64,000 nucleotides of DNA, from assembly GCA_019095985.1 (NCBI GenBank), contig CM032663.1, positions 43,072,008-43,136,007 of the forward strand, given 5' to 3'. The translations under genes and the position numbers were made by a program. This stretch comes from Streblospio benedicti (lineage: Eukaryota; Annelida; Polychaeta; Spionida; Spionidae). Shown here piece by piece: positions 36,210 through 48,421 of this stretch (position 1 is the stretch's first letter; every line of letters starts with the position of its first letter). The notes under the pieces are model-generated. The model saw only the letters and a program-made list of their open reading frames with translations. It did no database searches and had not been told where the DNA came from.

Positions 36210-39201
36210 ATCAAAAGCCACCCAAGTTTCCGATGGGTCCAATTCCGTGATTTTGAGGCAGTGCACACATGGTCGCCACCCAGGTTTACATTGGGGATGA
36301 ATGTTTCTGCTCATGTGCCGCCACGGACGATGCCGCTTTGGTGTTTGTGTGTGAGTAACTAAACTTAAAAAGTTAACGCCATTTTTAGCTTGATGATTGG
36401 CAAAACTCATGATAACTTTTTTTGCCATTTAATGTATCAGGTAAATGTATAAAATTTCCACACTTGAATGTAGGTGACTTTCTAGGCTTTTACGATAAAA
36501 CATTCATCAGGTCTCCATAAATACAAAAAAATCAAAAAAAACATACATTTCACACTTGAAGGAGAAGAAGTGTATATCCCTCTAAGACGACCCCACCCGC
36601 ATTCTGATCTGCCTATGAATCACGTAAGAAATAAAGGTGTGAAAAAAAACATAGTCTTTCGGCCAGCCTCTGGGAGAAGCAGTATATCCCTCTATAAGAC
36701 CCCCACCCGTGAAACGATCTGCCTATGAATCTGGGCGTAGGTGTGACGGCGGTTGGACCGGCGAGCTGTCGCGGCCAGCCCTCCCGCTCCGCCCAGTCTC
36801 CACTTCAAAGGGGTCAGCCAACGCCTTCTTCTTCTTCTGCAAGCGTGTTATGTGCATATTTTGCCCCTAAGAGGGTGGTGTTAGTCTGGCTTTATGTTTG
36901 CGCTCAATAGAGCATATGACAGTCTCCACTTCAAAGGGGTCAGCCAACGCCTTCTTCTTCAAGCGTGTTATGTGCATATTTTGCCCCTAAGAGGGTGTTT
37001 GTCTGGCTTATGGTTGCGCTCAACAGAGCATATGACATCCAATTAGGCTCACTTTTATTAAAGACCAGTTTTCACTAAACTTTCATAAAGACACTACTCG
37101 TGAACTACTGTAAGTTGATGATATGTCTATTGAGAATCATTTGGTATTGACAGGCTAACCTACAGGCTGTCTAACTTTGAGTTTATATTAGAGTAAGATT
37201 TCCCACTTATTAAAATTATGTTAGGATCAGAAATTTTGTGTGTGGACATTTATGATGACAAATATAAAGATCATTTGACTAAGTTGGCCGTTTCACTCCT
37301 TGAAGTGATATATTAACTAAACTTGAACCAGTTACATGTATTTATATCTGATGCCTTCAACTTAGCTACTAAATTCCATAAACATTTTTTATGTGGCATG
37401 GACTAGTGTTAAACAATATCATTTTCTACTTTAGTTGTGCACGCGTCAGTTGATCACCCGTGACCTTGACCTCCAAGAAGCACAGTTTGTACAGTTCTAC
37501 TTCAAGTTTGGCTGCATTTCTCCTCCGGAGGCTCGAGATGAGGGTGTGTTGGTGGATTACACCACAGACGCCGGCACGCGCTGGCACAAGATGATAGAGC
37601 TCTACTATGACCAGTACAAAAATGCAAGGTAAAGTCATGCTAGAAAAACAGAACGCTTGAAAATAATGTGCATCATTTTATGTTGAAAATTTATTCATGT
37701 ATCCAGTCACAAATCAATTTGATAAGACCACTTCGTCAGCATGGTCAGTCATTTTTTGTCCTTATTCTTTCCACAGTTTTGTGATGATTGAGCTTCCAAA
37801 ACAGGCCAAGTATAATGGTGTGCGTATTCGCTGGTGGCAGCCACATCACCCAGGTGGCTCACGCAGCGACTGGGCCATCGATAATGTGTTCATCGGCGGT
37901 AAAGAAACAAACCCAAATGAAGTCACCGACGAATTCAGTGATGGACCATGGATTGATAAGTGGATTGAATATGACAACTCAGAAATCCACGAGTATTGCG
38001 GCTCCGCATCTACCATCATGGGGGAAGCCACGTCAAAGGAACATGTCAAACTGACCACTTCAGATGTGGACATCAGAGAAGGTTATATCTTGCAATTTAG
38101 CATCAGTGTAGGTTGTGATGCGGATTGGGATACGGATATTTCCCCAGTGCATTTACAGTATTCTACAGACTTTGGCAGGACTTGGAGCCACCTTGTAGGA
38201 GAATGTCTTCCTTTTTACCCAGAGTGCAATGGGAAAGCTTCAATACCGACCATATATTATGCCCATAGAGGATGGAGACGGGAGACTATTGTACTGGATG
38301 GTGTTGTTGTTTCACGGTACAATACATTCTTTTACGAGCTAAAAGTTACCTGAAAAATTCATTGTTGAATTAACATCATGAATATCATGTATTTGGTTTT
38401 CGTTAGACCCAACTATTAAAGGAGTCCCTCTAATTGTATTGTTATGACACAACTCATTCACATAAGTCCACTTACTGAAGCACAAAACTTTTAATGTACG
38501 ATTGAATTTTCAATTTACGTTAAAAATATTATAAACAAACCCGTCCTAGTTTTTTCCTATTAATCCCTGTTCACCAAATTCAAAAAGATGTTTTGCTAGA
38601 ATTTTGAGCAAGTGACAAGAAAAACTGTAAAATAATCAATTTTACTATTTCTAAATTCATGTGTCAATCTTTACAGAGCTACAAGGTTCCGTTGGATGCA
38701 GGTTCGTGACCCCGCAATGAAGGCAGCGGACCAGCACTGGGCCCTGGACCATGTGTACATCGGGCCAGCTTGCCAGGACGTCTGCCACGGGCATGGCATC
38801 TGTGATTTTCCAAATTGTAGGTGTGACAAAGGCTATGGAGGTGATGTTTGTATACAAGTGGATAAAATAAGGGTAGGAAGTTTTTCATTTTCATTTCTTA
38901 TATGCTACCTACATGACATTACGTTTTTGATTCGACATTGCATTTTATTCTTCATTCGTTTTTGTACCTAGTTTCATTGTTTGTTTTTTTTATATGACAC
39001 ATATTTGTACATGTATTTACTTCAGCACTACCTGAAGGACACGTTTTCCGGCGATGCCGTGAACGAGCGTCAGTGGTTGCTGGTGCAGGGCGGTCATGTG
39101 ACCACAGGCTGTGGGGAGCTCGTCTCCGGCACCGGCCTCCACTTCACCGGCCATGGCCAGCGCCTCGCACAAACCATTGACCTCGACCTCAGGAACGCCA
39201 G
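36210..39201 (+). CDS. RELN: Reelin exons, end of repeat 5 to start of repeat 7 (copy 2)
   Basis: Exons: 36210-36350, about 36741-36970 (poor), 37435-37628, 37777-38316, 38677-38872, 39026-39201. From the third exon on, all phases agree and the frame is open. Repeat 6 reads KFGCISPPEARDEGVLVDYT, DWAIDNVFIGGKETNPNEVT, LQFSISVGCDADWDTDISPV and DFGRTWSHLVGECLPFYPEC. The EGF-like domain reads DVCHGHGICDFPNCRCDKGY. Repeat 7 opens with HYLKDTFSGDAVNERQWLLV. The last exon ends in phase 2 and joins 41405 in frame. I could not map the receptor-binding lysines of vertebrate repeat 6 by eye. Confidence 0.9.
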
Positions 39202-39773
39202 GTGAGAGCTCAATTGCTCTTGTGCTTACCGTATTGGCCTAACATCGAAGATGGGCTTAGTGATCGAATATAAGCCCATGGGCCAATAAGTGAGAATAAA
39301 AACCATTTTCCTAGCCAAAAAATTGATAGTTACGTGCACCCCAAACCCCCACAAGTGACCGAAGACACGTGAAAACAACATAATACACCTAAAGAAATCC
39401 TGTACTCATATGCGTAGACGTACCATGAACATGCATTGGGCGATATTAGAAGCTCCCACACGTTTCACTATTTTCCACTGATGGTTCGAATGAACATCGG
39501 TATAAACCTTCGAGGGAAGCTTGAATCAATGTTTGTAGGTATATTTTTGTGTTAATCTGCAGCTAGAATACACCCAAAGTGAGAATTAATAAATAACATA
39601 TTTTTTCAAAACAAATCTTACCTGGCAGCGTTCTCGTTGCTGATGATACGTGATTCTCTAGAAGCTTTACACAACGCGACCTCGTTATAATGCATTAGAA
39701 ATCCAAAACGGACTCGCACCTTGAATGTTAAATTCTTTTCGTATGTCTCTATTGTTTGAACCTCCACTGGGGG

Positions 39774-39846
39774 ATCGATGGTACAGTGGTTAGTACGCAG
39801 GACTATGAAATGTGAATTGCTTGCGTCCTGAGTTCGCGGCCCGACC
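39774..39846 (+). mobile_element. tRNA-like SINE head
   Basis: GATGGTACAGTGGTTAGTAC (A-box region) and GAGTTCGCGGCCCGACC (B-box region), about 70 bases apart, resemble a tRNA-derived promoter. It is a SINE remnant rather than a tRNA gene; the block 1 copy is at 34965. Confidence 0.5.
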
Positions 39847-41159
39847 ATGGTGGACTCAGTGTCGCCAAAACCGTTACGTCGTACATCTGCCACTGCATTG
39901 TCGATCTTCACACAGCGTGTCACCACTGTTAGACAGCCCTTGGTCTTGTAAGTGGGAATTTTTTCCATTTTCAAAAGGTCCAAAAAGTGCTGTTTTTCGG
40001 TTTTAGGCCCATGGGCTTTAATGTGCGGGAATACGGTATATTTTTCAAGTGTTTTGAGTCATTTTCTGGGATGTTGGACTGGCTTCTTGTGGCTGTTCAA
40101 AATCTTTCTCAGAACCATTTGTATATATCTACATGACTGTCCATAGAAGCCCATGAAATTTAGGTTCGCATTATGTACAGTTTGAGAGATAGGTGATTTT
40201 ACACTGACATTTCAATGAGTACATGATTTGATCTTCTCCTTATATGGGTATGAGAAGTCAGCCTTTACATGAGCATAGACCATCCATGGATATTTGGAAA
40301 ATATGTGTAAAATACTGTTTGCAAATACCGTTATAAATCAATAGTTTATATTTCATTTGTAACATTGATTTGTCTAGCAAAACAAGTACCCATGAGTCAT
40401 TTCAAATTCTTATCCGTCTATTGATATAGAAACATCTATTAAAAATATTTGATATCACAATTTAAAGTTATGAGTTAGATGGAATCACCCAAAAATTGTG
40501 TCACTTATCTGTTATATGGTTGGACCAAAGATTACTTAAACAGTTTAAGTAATCTGTGGTTGGACTACGAATGCTCGAAAGTCTACAGTCACAGTATTTC
40601 TATTTTCAATGCCTAATTTTATTTGTGATATATGTTTTGTAAAAGTTGAAAGTAAAAAATACAACTTGAATAGTTGTGTTTGATCATCAAATTTACGTTG
40701 TAAATGATTATTATTAATGATGAATGATAATGTTAATTAGAATAAAGAATTTATTTCATAGGATGTTATCATGAGTCAAACCCGTTCTGAATATTCACAT
40801 ATATCATCTTATCATGATACCTTCATATCTGCTTGTCTTCAAATGCTATCACATGAATCACACTGACAATGTACAAGTTATCAATGCTGTGTTTTTTATA
40901 TCAATGATGTCAATGTTTTTAAGAACGTTTATGGCAGCGCAATCAATTCTGATAGTTTACAAATGTATCTTTGACCAAGCTTGATGCATTATTATTTATC
41001 TATATGTCCTCTGTTGGACTTTAAGAAAACTCGCCTAAATAGTTATACCCATCATTCTTTTATACTTTGGTTGTCATTTGAAAATTAAGGTGCCAAATGA
41101 TTATTGTATGAAATATTACTAGTTTTACACAAATGGAACCTGTCATGTAGTAGTCAGCA

Positions 41160-41275
41160 AAACTTTCGAAGTTATCGGAACTTCTTCATTCTGGTGGTCA
41201 TGTGACCAATGGAGGTTCTCATTTTGCCCAATGAAGATGTTTCAACAACAAAAAAGTTTCGTCAACTACTGTATG
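41160..41275. mobile_element. Penelope-like terminal-repeat remnant
   Basis: CATTTTGCCCAATGAAGATG, TTTCAACAACAAAAAAGTTT and a nearby 'ggtcatgtgacc' phrase resemble the terminal repeat of the Penelope-like element at 50983-52094. It is an old solo fragment inside a reelin intron. Confidence 0.5.
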
Positions 41276-41404
41276 ACTGGTTGCAGTGTTCCAATAGGTA
41301 CATGTATCTATAAATTCCCTCTGAAGGTTTTATCATATTTGCAATCGAGCATTTTTTATTTTCAAAACGTACTCCTATTGTTTCTGTTGTCATTTTTGAA
41401 TTAG

Positions 41405-44400
41405 GTTTGTGCAATATTATGCACTGATAGGCGGCGCATCAACAAAAACAGAATGTGGGGTACCCAAGTCACGTAATGACAGTGTTGTCCTGCAGTACTC
41501 AACAAATGGAGGTATTTGTGAATCCATTTCAAATTATTTGTTGACAGTGAGCCTTTTGTGATGATAATTTGATTAAAATAAGTTTTGCTTTCCAAATTGT
41601 TAATGCTACATATATTTACTAGTATAGACATGAAAAAGTGCACAAACTCACCCATGTTATTCTACTCATACTATTTATAACAAAAATTACAAAATATTTA
41701 GTTGAACTAGTAATGAGAGTTCTATAAAAGCTACATGTGGTTGATTTGATATTATCGTCAACATACAAGTGTGAAACCGTTGGTTAGATGAATCATTCAT
41801 TTTACAGGTATTTCCTGGCATATACTGCATATTCTGGACTACACTGACTACTGGATTGCACCAAAACTCGACTATGTGCCTATCCCGTTACATGCCCGAA
41901 CTGAAGCCACTAGAATAAGATGGTGGCAAACAATTGGTCCAACTAAGAATGGAAAACAAGACTTGTCACATTTTGAATCAAATGCCTTTTTACAAAATGA
42001 CCACCCAATGGGATGGACTTTGGATGATGTGTATATCGGAGGATCAGAAATCAACCCCAGCATTTTATATGAAACATTTGATACCAATTTAGATGAAACT
42101 CAATGGGAATTTTACCCCAACGGAATCCTGCAGTCTGGTGTTTGTAACAGAGAGAGCAGGTCCCTGAGTTGGGACAGTAAGGTTGGGATCAAGAGGATCA
42201 CGACAGGACAGCTGATCGTGCAAGAAGGCTACATGATACAGTTCAAGGTACAGTAGTCCTCTTATTGAGACAACCTCTATAATGAGACCATCTCTATAAT
42301 GAGACCACTTTTCACAGTCCTAAACCTTCATAGAACTGATGAACCTCTCTGTAGAGACCACCTCTCTATTGAGACCACCTGACGCTGGTCCCAAAGGTGA
42401 TTCTAATAGAGAGGTTCTACTGTATATGATAAAGATTTTCATTGTACCTCTTCCGTATGTATTGCACCTTGTAAAAAAATGCATGATCTCTCTCGTGTTA
42501 TTTGATAAATGAAATTCAATTTCAACATTATCATTGCTAGTGCTAATGGCACTCATTCGTCAGATCGATCCTATGCTCCAGCCTCTGTACTTCCAGATCC
42601 ACGTTGGGTGTGGTGACACGGAGCACCAGTGTAACAGCCACCAGCCAGTGGTGCTGCAGTACAACAAGGACCCGATGGTCGACTCCTGGGAGCTAGTGTA
42701 CCCGCGCTGCTTGCTGCGCGGCCATGAGACGAACATGGAGTGCCGCCCGTACCACTTCCACCAGGGCACCGTGTACACAGCAAATGAGCACGCGGCATGG
42801 ACGCGCGTCAGTCTTGACCTGCCGCAGAAGGTCTTCTCCAGGTGACTGACATCATTTGAACAGTCACGAGAAAAGTTAAAATTGATGGAATTTTTATCTT
42901 GTTCGTAAAAGAGCCATTCTTACCGCAACTTCCATCATCATGGTAGCATATTCATTTTGCAAATCATGCATATTTATATGCTGTACCCGTATGCATTTAG
43001 AGACAATCACTATATTTGAATCGCCTCTTTAAAAAGGCCAGTAGAAAAATATCCAGAATGAACTACAATTGCTTGCAATACAACGCCTTAAGATAACAAA
43101 TTGTCGTGTTTGCATTGGCAGCATGACTCGTTTCCGCTGGCTGCAGCAGAACACGTCCCAGCAGGCGGCCCCGGCGTGGGCGCTGGACGACGTCTACATC
43201 GGGGAGAGCTGCCCCTCGCTGTGCTCCGGCCGCGGCCAGTGTGTGCGGGCACGCTGTGTCTGTGACCCCGGCTACTATGGTACGTTTCAAACGGTTTGTG
43301 GGCTTTGTGCGATGGATAGTCGTCTGCTTTTTCTTCATGCATTACCGTATGTAGTTTATTGCCCGTACCCCGGCGAAGCTGTCTGGGGGTGATCATTGTA
43401 AATCTGTATTATATATTGTAAATGAATGTTTGTTGAAATTCAAAAGATCCACCCATGAATGTGAGACGTGGCATGATATGTAATATGTTGAGTCACTTAT
43501 GTTAAACCAAAACATATATATCTATATCATTCTCAAAAGCCAATAAAGAATTGATTTAATATATAATTTAAATGTTTTTTTTATCGTTATGTAGCATAAT
43601 GCATTTTATTTTACAGTGACCAATATGAAGAATTGTTTGTCTTTTATGATAGTTTTTGTACCAAACCCGAGATTTGACATATTTGAATATTTTCTTGCAT
43701 TTAGGTGACAAGTGCCAGCCAATCAGAACACAGCTTCTAAGTCACATGACAGATGGTTTTGAGAGTGGTGTCTCCCCTACACTGTGGTCAAAGGTACTGT
43801 GAAGAAATTATTGAAAGTTTTTTTCCCGAAGAATGTATCTCAGCCTAATTATATCTCATGTAACTTGAAAATGAGCATTATATTTTAATTTTCATAGCAA
43901 TAAAAATACTGATCAAAATCGGTTTATGACCTTTACGTTTGTAATTGAATAGTCCTACATTCATATCAACCAATAATTAAAATCATAATGATTGGCTTCG
44001 ATATTGTGTTTAGGATTCAGAAATTTATGTCTTTCTACAATCAATTCTATATTTTTGATTGACATTGTAATCATTAGAAACTTCCAAATACCAGTACTAA
44101 CAATCCAATGTTTTGAAAATCTATGGACGATGTTCCGATTTTATAAAGGTGGATGGTGGGCGTCTTGGCCTGGGCTGTGGTTCGCTACACCCTCTTGCGC
44201 ACGGCAAAACTTTGTACTTCAATGGCTGTGGTCTGAGGCAGGTCATCACCACAGAGATGGATGTGACAAAGGCTAGGTACGTCATCGCTCACTGACACTT
44301 TTTGCACTCACATAGAGCCAAGGACAGAGAAATGGGATCTTTATGACAGCATTGATATGTCATCTGTGTATGCAAAGTTTTCCATGATTCTGTGGACTCT

Positions 44401-46770
44401 AAAACCATTATAAATGTGTCTTTCCATCTTAACTTTTGATTTTTCCAGCTCTAAAAACTTTTGGTTTCTAACATTTTTAGAAAGATATTTCAAACTCTTC
44501 TGATGTTGTCTAACTGTTTGCGCTATTGTTGCAGTAAAGTTATGTTTGTACTGAAGATTGGTTCTGCAAAGCAAACCCCAACATGCAACGTTGACCTCAC
44601 TGTTGGTTCATCGAAAGGAACTGTTCTCCTGCAGTACACTCCTAACAAGGTACACCCATTTTATTGGTAGTTTGTTTCACTTAGTCATTCTAGAGCATTG
44701 TAAAATTCATGATTATGTTTTTTAAAAACCATAATGCAGTATTATAAATGTTTTGTTGACTAGTTACACTTTTCACAAGAACGTTTTTATACACAGCACC
44801 ATATTAGAGAAAATGACATTTAGATCAGTACAAAACAGATTGTGTTTGTTCTTAACCCTCTCCATCATTCATCACATAAAGGGCATAGACTGGTACCTAT
44901 TGGCCACTCACGAGCCTGAAGAGTTTTTGCAAGCTCGCCGTGTAGCGTACGAAATCCCACCAGAAGCAAGAAATTACGGCATCCAGTTCCGGTGGTGGCA
45001 GCCTGAGCACAGAGGTGTGGGCTTCGACCAATGGGCTGTTGACCAAGTGGAGATCATCATGTGAGTGCCCGTTTTTGTTTGAAAATTTCTTTTTTGTCAC
45101 ACTTCAACTTCAAGATTGTGATTTTTTTCATGTCGTCATGTTGTGCAGTGGTCAATTTTTTTCATTTTCTCTTTGCTGAAAACCTCATTATTTGGATTGA
45201 TAATTGCTTATTTTAGATTGATCTATCAATTTTGATTAAAATATTTTCTTTTTAAATGATGATTTAGTGAAAATTATGGCATAAATGTAGGTAATTAGAT
45301 TGTTTCACTTTCTATGTTAATTTTAAGAATATTCACCTTTATGCTTCTGTAACATATACATGTGATAATCATATCACATATACATATGATCTAGACAATT
45401 TGTGTATTCAGCATGTTCTTTTAGAAGTGCATGTTTTTCATATTTTTTGTTTTTCAAATTTTCTTTAAGTGAACGATACCCCATAAACTTCATGTTCCCA
45501 TAACAGACGTAAGTTGGTGAAGTATAATCTGTAGAAAGTGTTCATTTTCAATGATTTTTCAATGAGTTGCATAAGGCAAGGTGATGGGTTTCAATGTATG
45601 TAGTCGTATTTTCTGATTTTCTCTCATACTCTGCGTTGATTTGATCAAGATGAACTTATTATTACTGTGTGAAACCATGTCACTTCATTGCACTAGATAA
45701 TTATTAGGAGAAATGCACTCAAGCACTAGTAATATGCACAAGTTTTAGTTAGTTCACATAACCCTCAATGTTTCAAATGTATATAATTTACTGTATAGCT
45801 GTTTACTCACACTTTATTAATGATAGGATTTTTGTAATTCTCATTTAATCATAACTATTTGTTTATTGCAACATTTCAAACTAAATTTGATTAGAACAAA
45901 TAGTTTGCAATAATGTTATAATGTCCGAGATGTCAAAACAACAAAACCAACAAAGATCACTGAAATTTGAAAAATAAATGTCTTTAGAACAAGCCAAGGG
46001 TGTTTTTCTAGAGCTTTTTTCATTTTGTGGTAACATGATAAACTTTTCACATAACATGTTCATGTAATTTGAAATTCACTTTGCACTTGGAGAGAAATCA
46101 CAATGCATGCAGTCTCTGTTTGAATGGTTATAAAGCAAGGTTACCTTTATAGAATATGTCAACCAATATTATGATTTTTACTCCTATATATGTAAGTCAA
46201 AGAATATTGTTCATTTGTATTCTCTTATAGATCAATGGTTTGAAACACAGTTTCTCTCTTGAGGATTCTGTGGACAAGGTTTTTTCAACTTACCACATAT
46301 AGTTCTCTCATGAATATACATGTTTTTGGTAAACCATAATTGTATACTTCTCTCATGTATATACATGTATAAATTGATACTAAGTTAAGTTGACTCAATT
46401 GCGAAAATATCAACCTAGCTGAAGGTCCTCCTGTGTGGCACATTCATTCAGTTCATTAGACCTTGGTCTGCATGAACACTAATTATGAAGTAAGACTTTG
46501 CTTAGCTTCCAATGAAGTGATCCCGTCATGTGCTGTGTCACAAAGTGGTTCTTTGTGAGAATTTGAAGCAAACCATTGGTCTAGTGAAGAACTAGTGAAC
46601 TAAAAATATGGAATTATTTCTATGCCTGCATCTGCAACAATACTTGAATGTAGTTTTATTATTGCAATATGTGACAATTTGAACATCCTATTTTTGTTAT
46701 TGTCAGGAGTCGTCAGGATCAAATGATGAAGAAACAAGAAGTGCAGCATAGAGTGGACATGGGCTTTTAA
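41405..46770 (+). CDS. RELN: Reelin exons, repeat 7 to C-terminus
   Basis: Nine exons: 41405-41511, 41808-42247, 42597-42841, 43122-43279, 43705-43793, 44149-44276, 44535-44649, 44882-45060, 46707-46770 (stop TAA). All junctions are GT/AG with agreeing phases. Repeat 7 includes TRIRWWQTIGPTKNGK, WTLDDVYIGGSEINPS and HVGCGDTEHQCNSHQPVVLQ. The EGF-like domain is CPSLCSGRGQCVRARCVCD. Repeat 8 includes LGCGSLHPLAHGKTLYFNGC and FRWWQPEHRGVGFDQWAVDQ. The final tail is SRQDQMMKKQEVQHRVDMGF, much less arginine-rich than the vertebrate C-terminal region. The family's usual order of sub-repeats and EGF-like domains is complete from here to the end. Confidence 0.95.
42251..42422. mobile_element. pogo/Tigger-type MITE at a reelin splice donor
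   Basis: The ends CAGTAGTCCTCTTATTGAGA and the inverse GAGAGGTTCTACTG are flanked by TA on both sides. The interior repeats 'gagaccacctct' phrases. Exon 41808-42247 ends three bases before the left end, so the intron starts G-TA then element sequence. Confidence 0.8.
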
Positions 46771-48421
46771 TATTTATCATCATGTTCAAAATTATTGATA
46801 TGACCATATACTTTTTAACATGATCACAATTGTTGCTATAAAATGAAAGAGTGTGTAAGGACAAAATGATGTGGAAAATTGCGATCGTGTTATATATACA
46901 ATATGTGTAGTTATCTTAAATTTATAGTTAGTGTTGTTGTATTATACCCAATAATCATGAATCTCATGTACTTAGTCAGTCATTAATTGTATTTTTGTTA
47001 TTTATTTATAGATAATGATTGGTGAAATTTTGTAGAATAATGAAAATACTGTTGAACAGTGTTACAAACTTTTCAATATTGGTCTTCATCTCATTTGTAG
47101 ATGATATGAGTGAAATTTTACTTTAAATTAAACTGGTGCTATTTGTGTACATGATTTTTTTTATTTTGTATTAAAAAGTTATTTGACTTGGTATGATGAT
47201 ATTCCAGGTACTCATGTATGCTATAAGAATGTTTTTATATTGTTAACATGATAATTGAATTTAAATTGTCTTTGAATTATTGTTTTAACTCTAAATACTA
47301 ATATCCTTCATATATTTTTATGTCTCAGGCATTAACACTTTTAGAACTGTCTTGTTATAAGAATTGTTATGGATTTTATTAAATAATTATAACTAATTGT
47401 CATTTACTGATGTAATTGAAATAAATTTGACTTGAATACTCCTAATGAAAACACAGATTTATCATGAGAATTGGATTTTCTTGTTTCTCATTACATGTGC
47501 CTAAGATTTAATGAGGATACTCAAATTTAATATGTTGCACTTCAAATTTCAACTTTTCCTCTTTATCTATTATGCCATCCCATGACAAAACGTTCATTTA
47601 AGTTATTAATCAATTTCCCTTTTGAATCAATTATGGAGTATTGGCATAATATTTCGTGGATTGAAGAAAGCATTACTTTATAATTTAGTATTAAAATAAT
47701 TGATACATAAAAGATTATCATTTGTAGCCATGAACAAAAGTAATGAAAACCATACAAATCATAAGGGTGAGGTATAAATGTTAAGTAACAAAGGACCTAA
47801 TACAGTCAATCCTTATTTGTGAATCATGCTACCCTGTTCTATATATAAACACCCATAAGCACGCATTGCATAATTTCTGGGTTCAAAAAACTTGGCAAAA
47901 TGCATGATGTGCATTGACCCTTTGAAACATTTTCTTTTCTTAAGGAACTGATCTATTTTTTATTTATGTTACCACACATAAGAGGTATATTTTACAATTT
48001 GACATAACTTCTGAAAATACTTCCTTAATGTATGTACTGTCTTTGCAATTTGTAAGTTTTATTCTCAATTAGTTTGATTGGAATTTGGGTGTGAAATAAC
48101 GATATGATTATTATAGAGTATGTTGGATTTTTCATTCTGATAAAACGATATTTGAATGGTGAACATTGATTTTGTCTTTTTCATAACCGTTACGCTTGAA
48201 TCATAATATTTTTTATAACAAGTTTTTGATATTTTGATACATACATTAAAGGAGAATTAATGAAGTGTTATTTGTTACACTAAAGTGTTTAAGCCACAGG
48301 ATTCTTTTTAAAAGTCATCAAAGATGTGAATAATTTGGTGTTAAAATTGATGATACGTACGTGCAGAACTGTGATAACTTGAATGCAACATTTGTAAAGC
48401 AGAAAACTTACAAAAAGCACA
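46771..48421. other. Between reelin stop and the cysteine-rich gene
   Basis: AT-rich, no exon seen. The reelin 3' UTR lies at its left; AATAAA at 47420-47425 is a candidate polyadenylation signal. The promoter of the cysteine-rich gene should lie near the right edge. Confidence 0.5.
47420..47425 (+). promoter_or_regulatory. Candidate polyadenylation signal for reelin
   Basis: AATAAA about 650 bases after the stop codon. The motif is common in AT-rich DNA, so this is only a candidate. Confidence 0.35.

Larger units (their letters stand above)
35858..40030. repeat. Reelin duplication, block 2
   Basis: The second copy of 30888-35780, shorter by about 600-700 bases. It carries its own local noise: a segment with CAGTCTCCACTTCAAAGGGG is repeated at about 36797 and 36921 within the second exon region. 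The exon corresponding to 31242 has small indels here, while exons 37777-38316 and 39026-39201 read cleanly. Confidence 0.85.
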
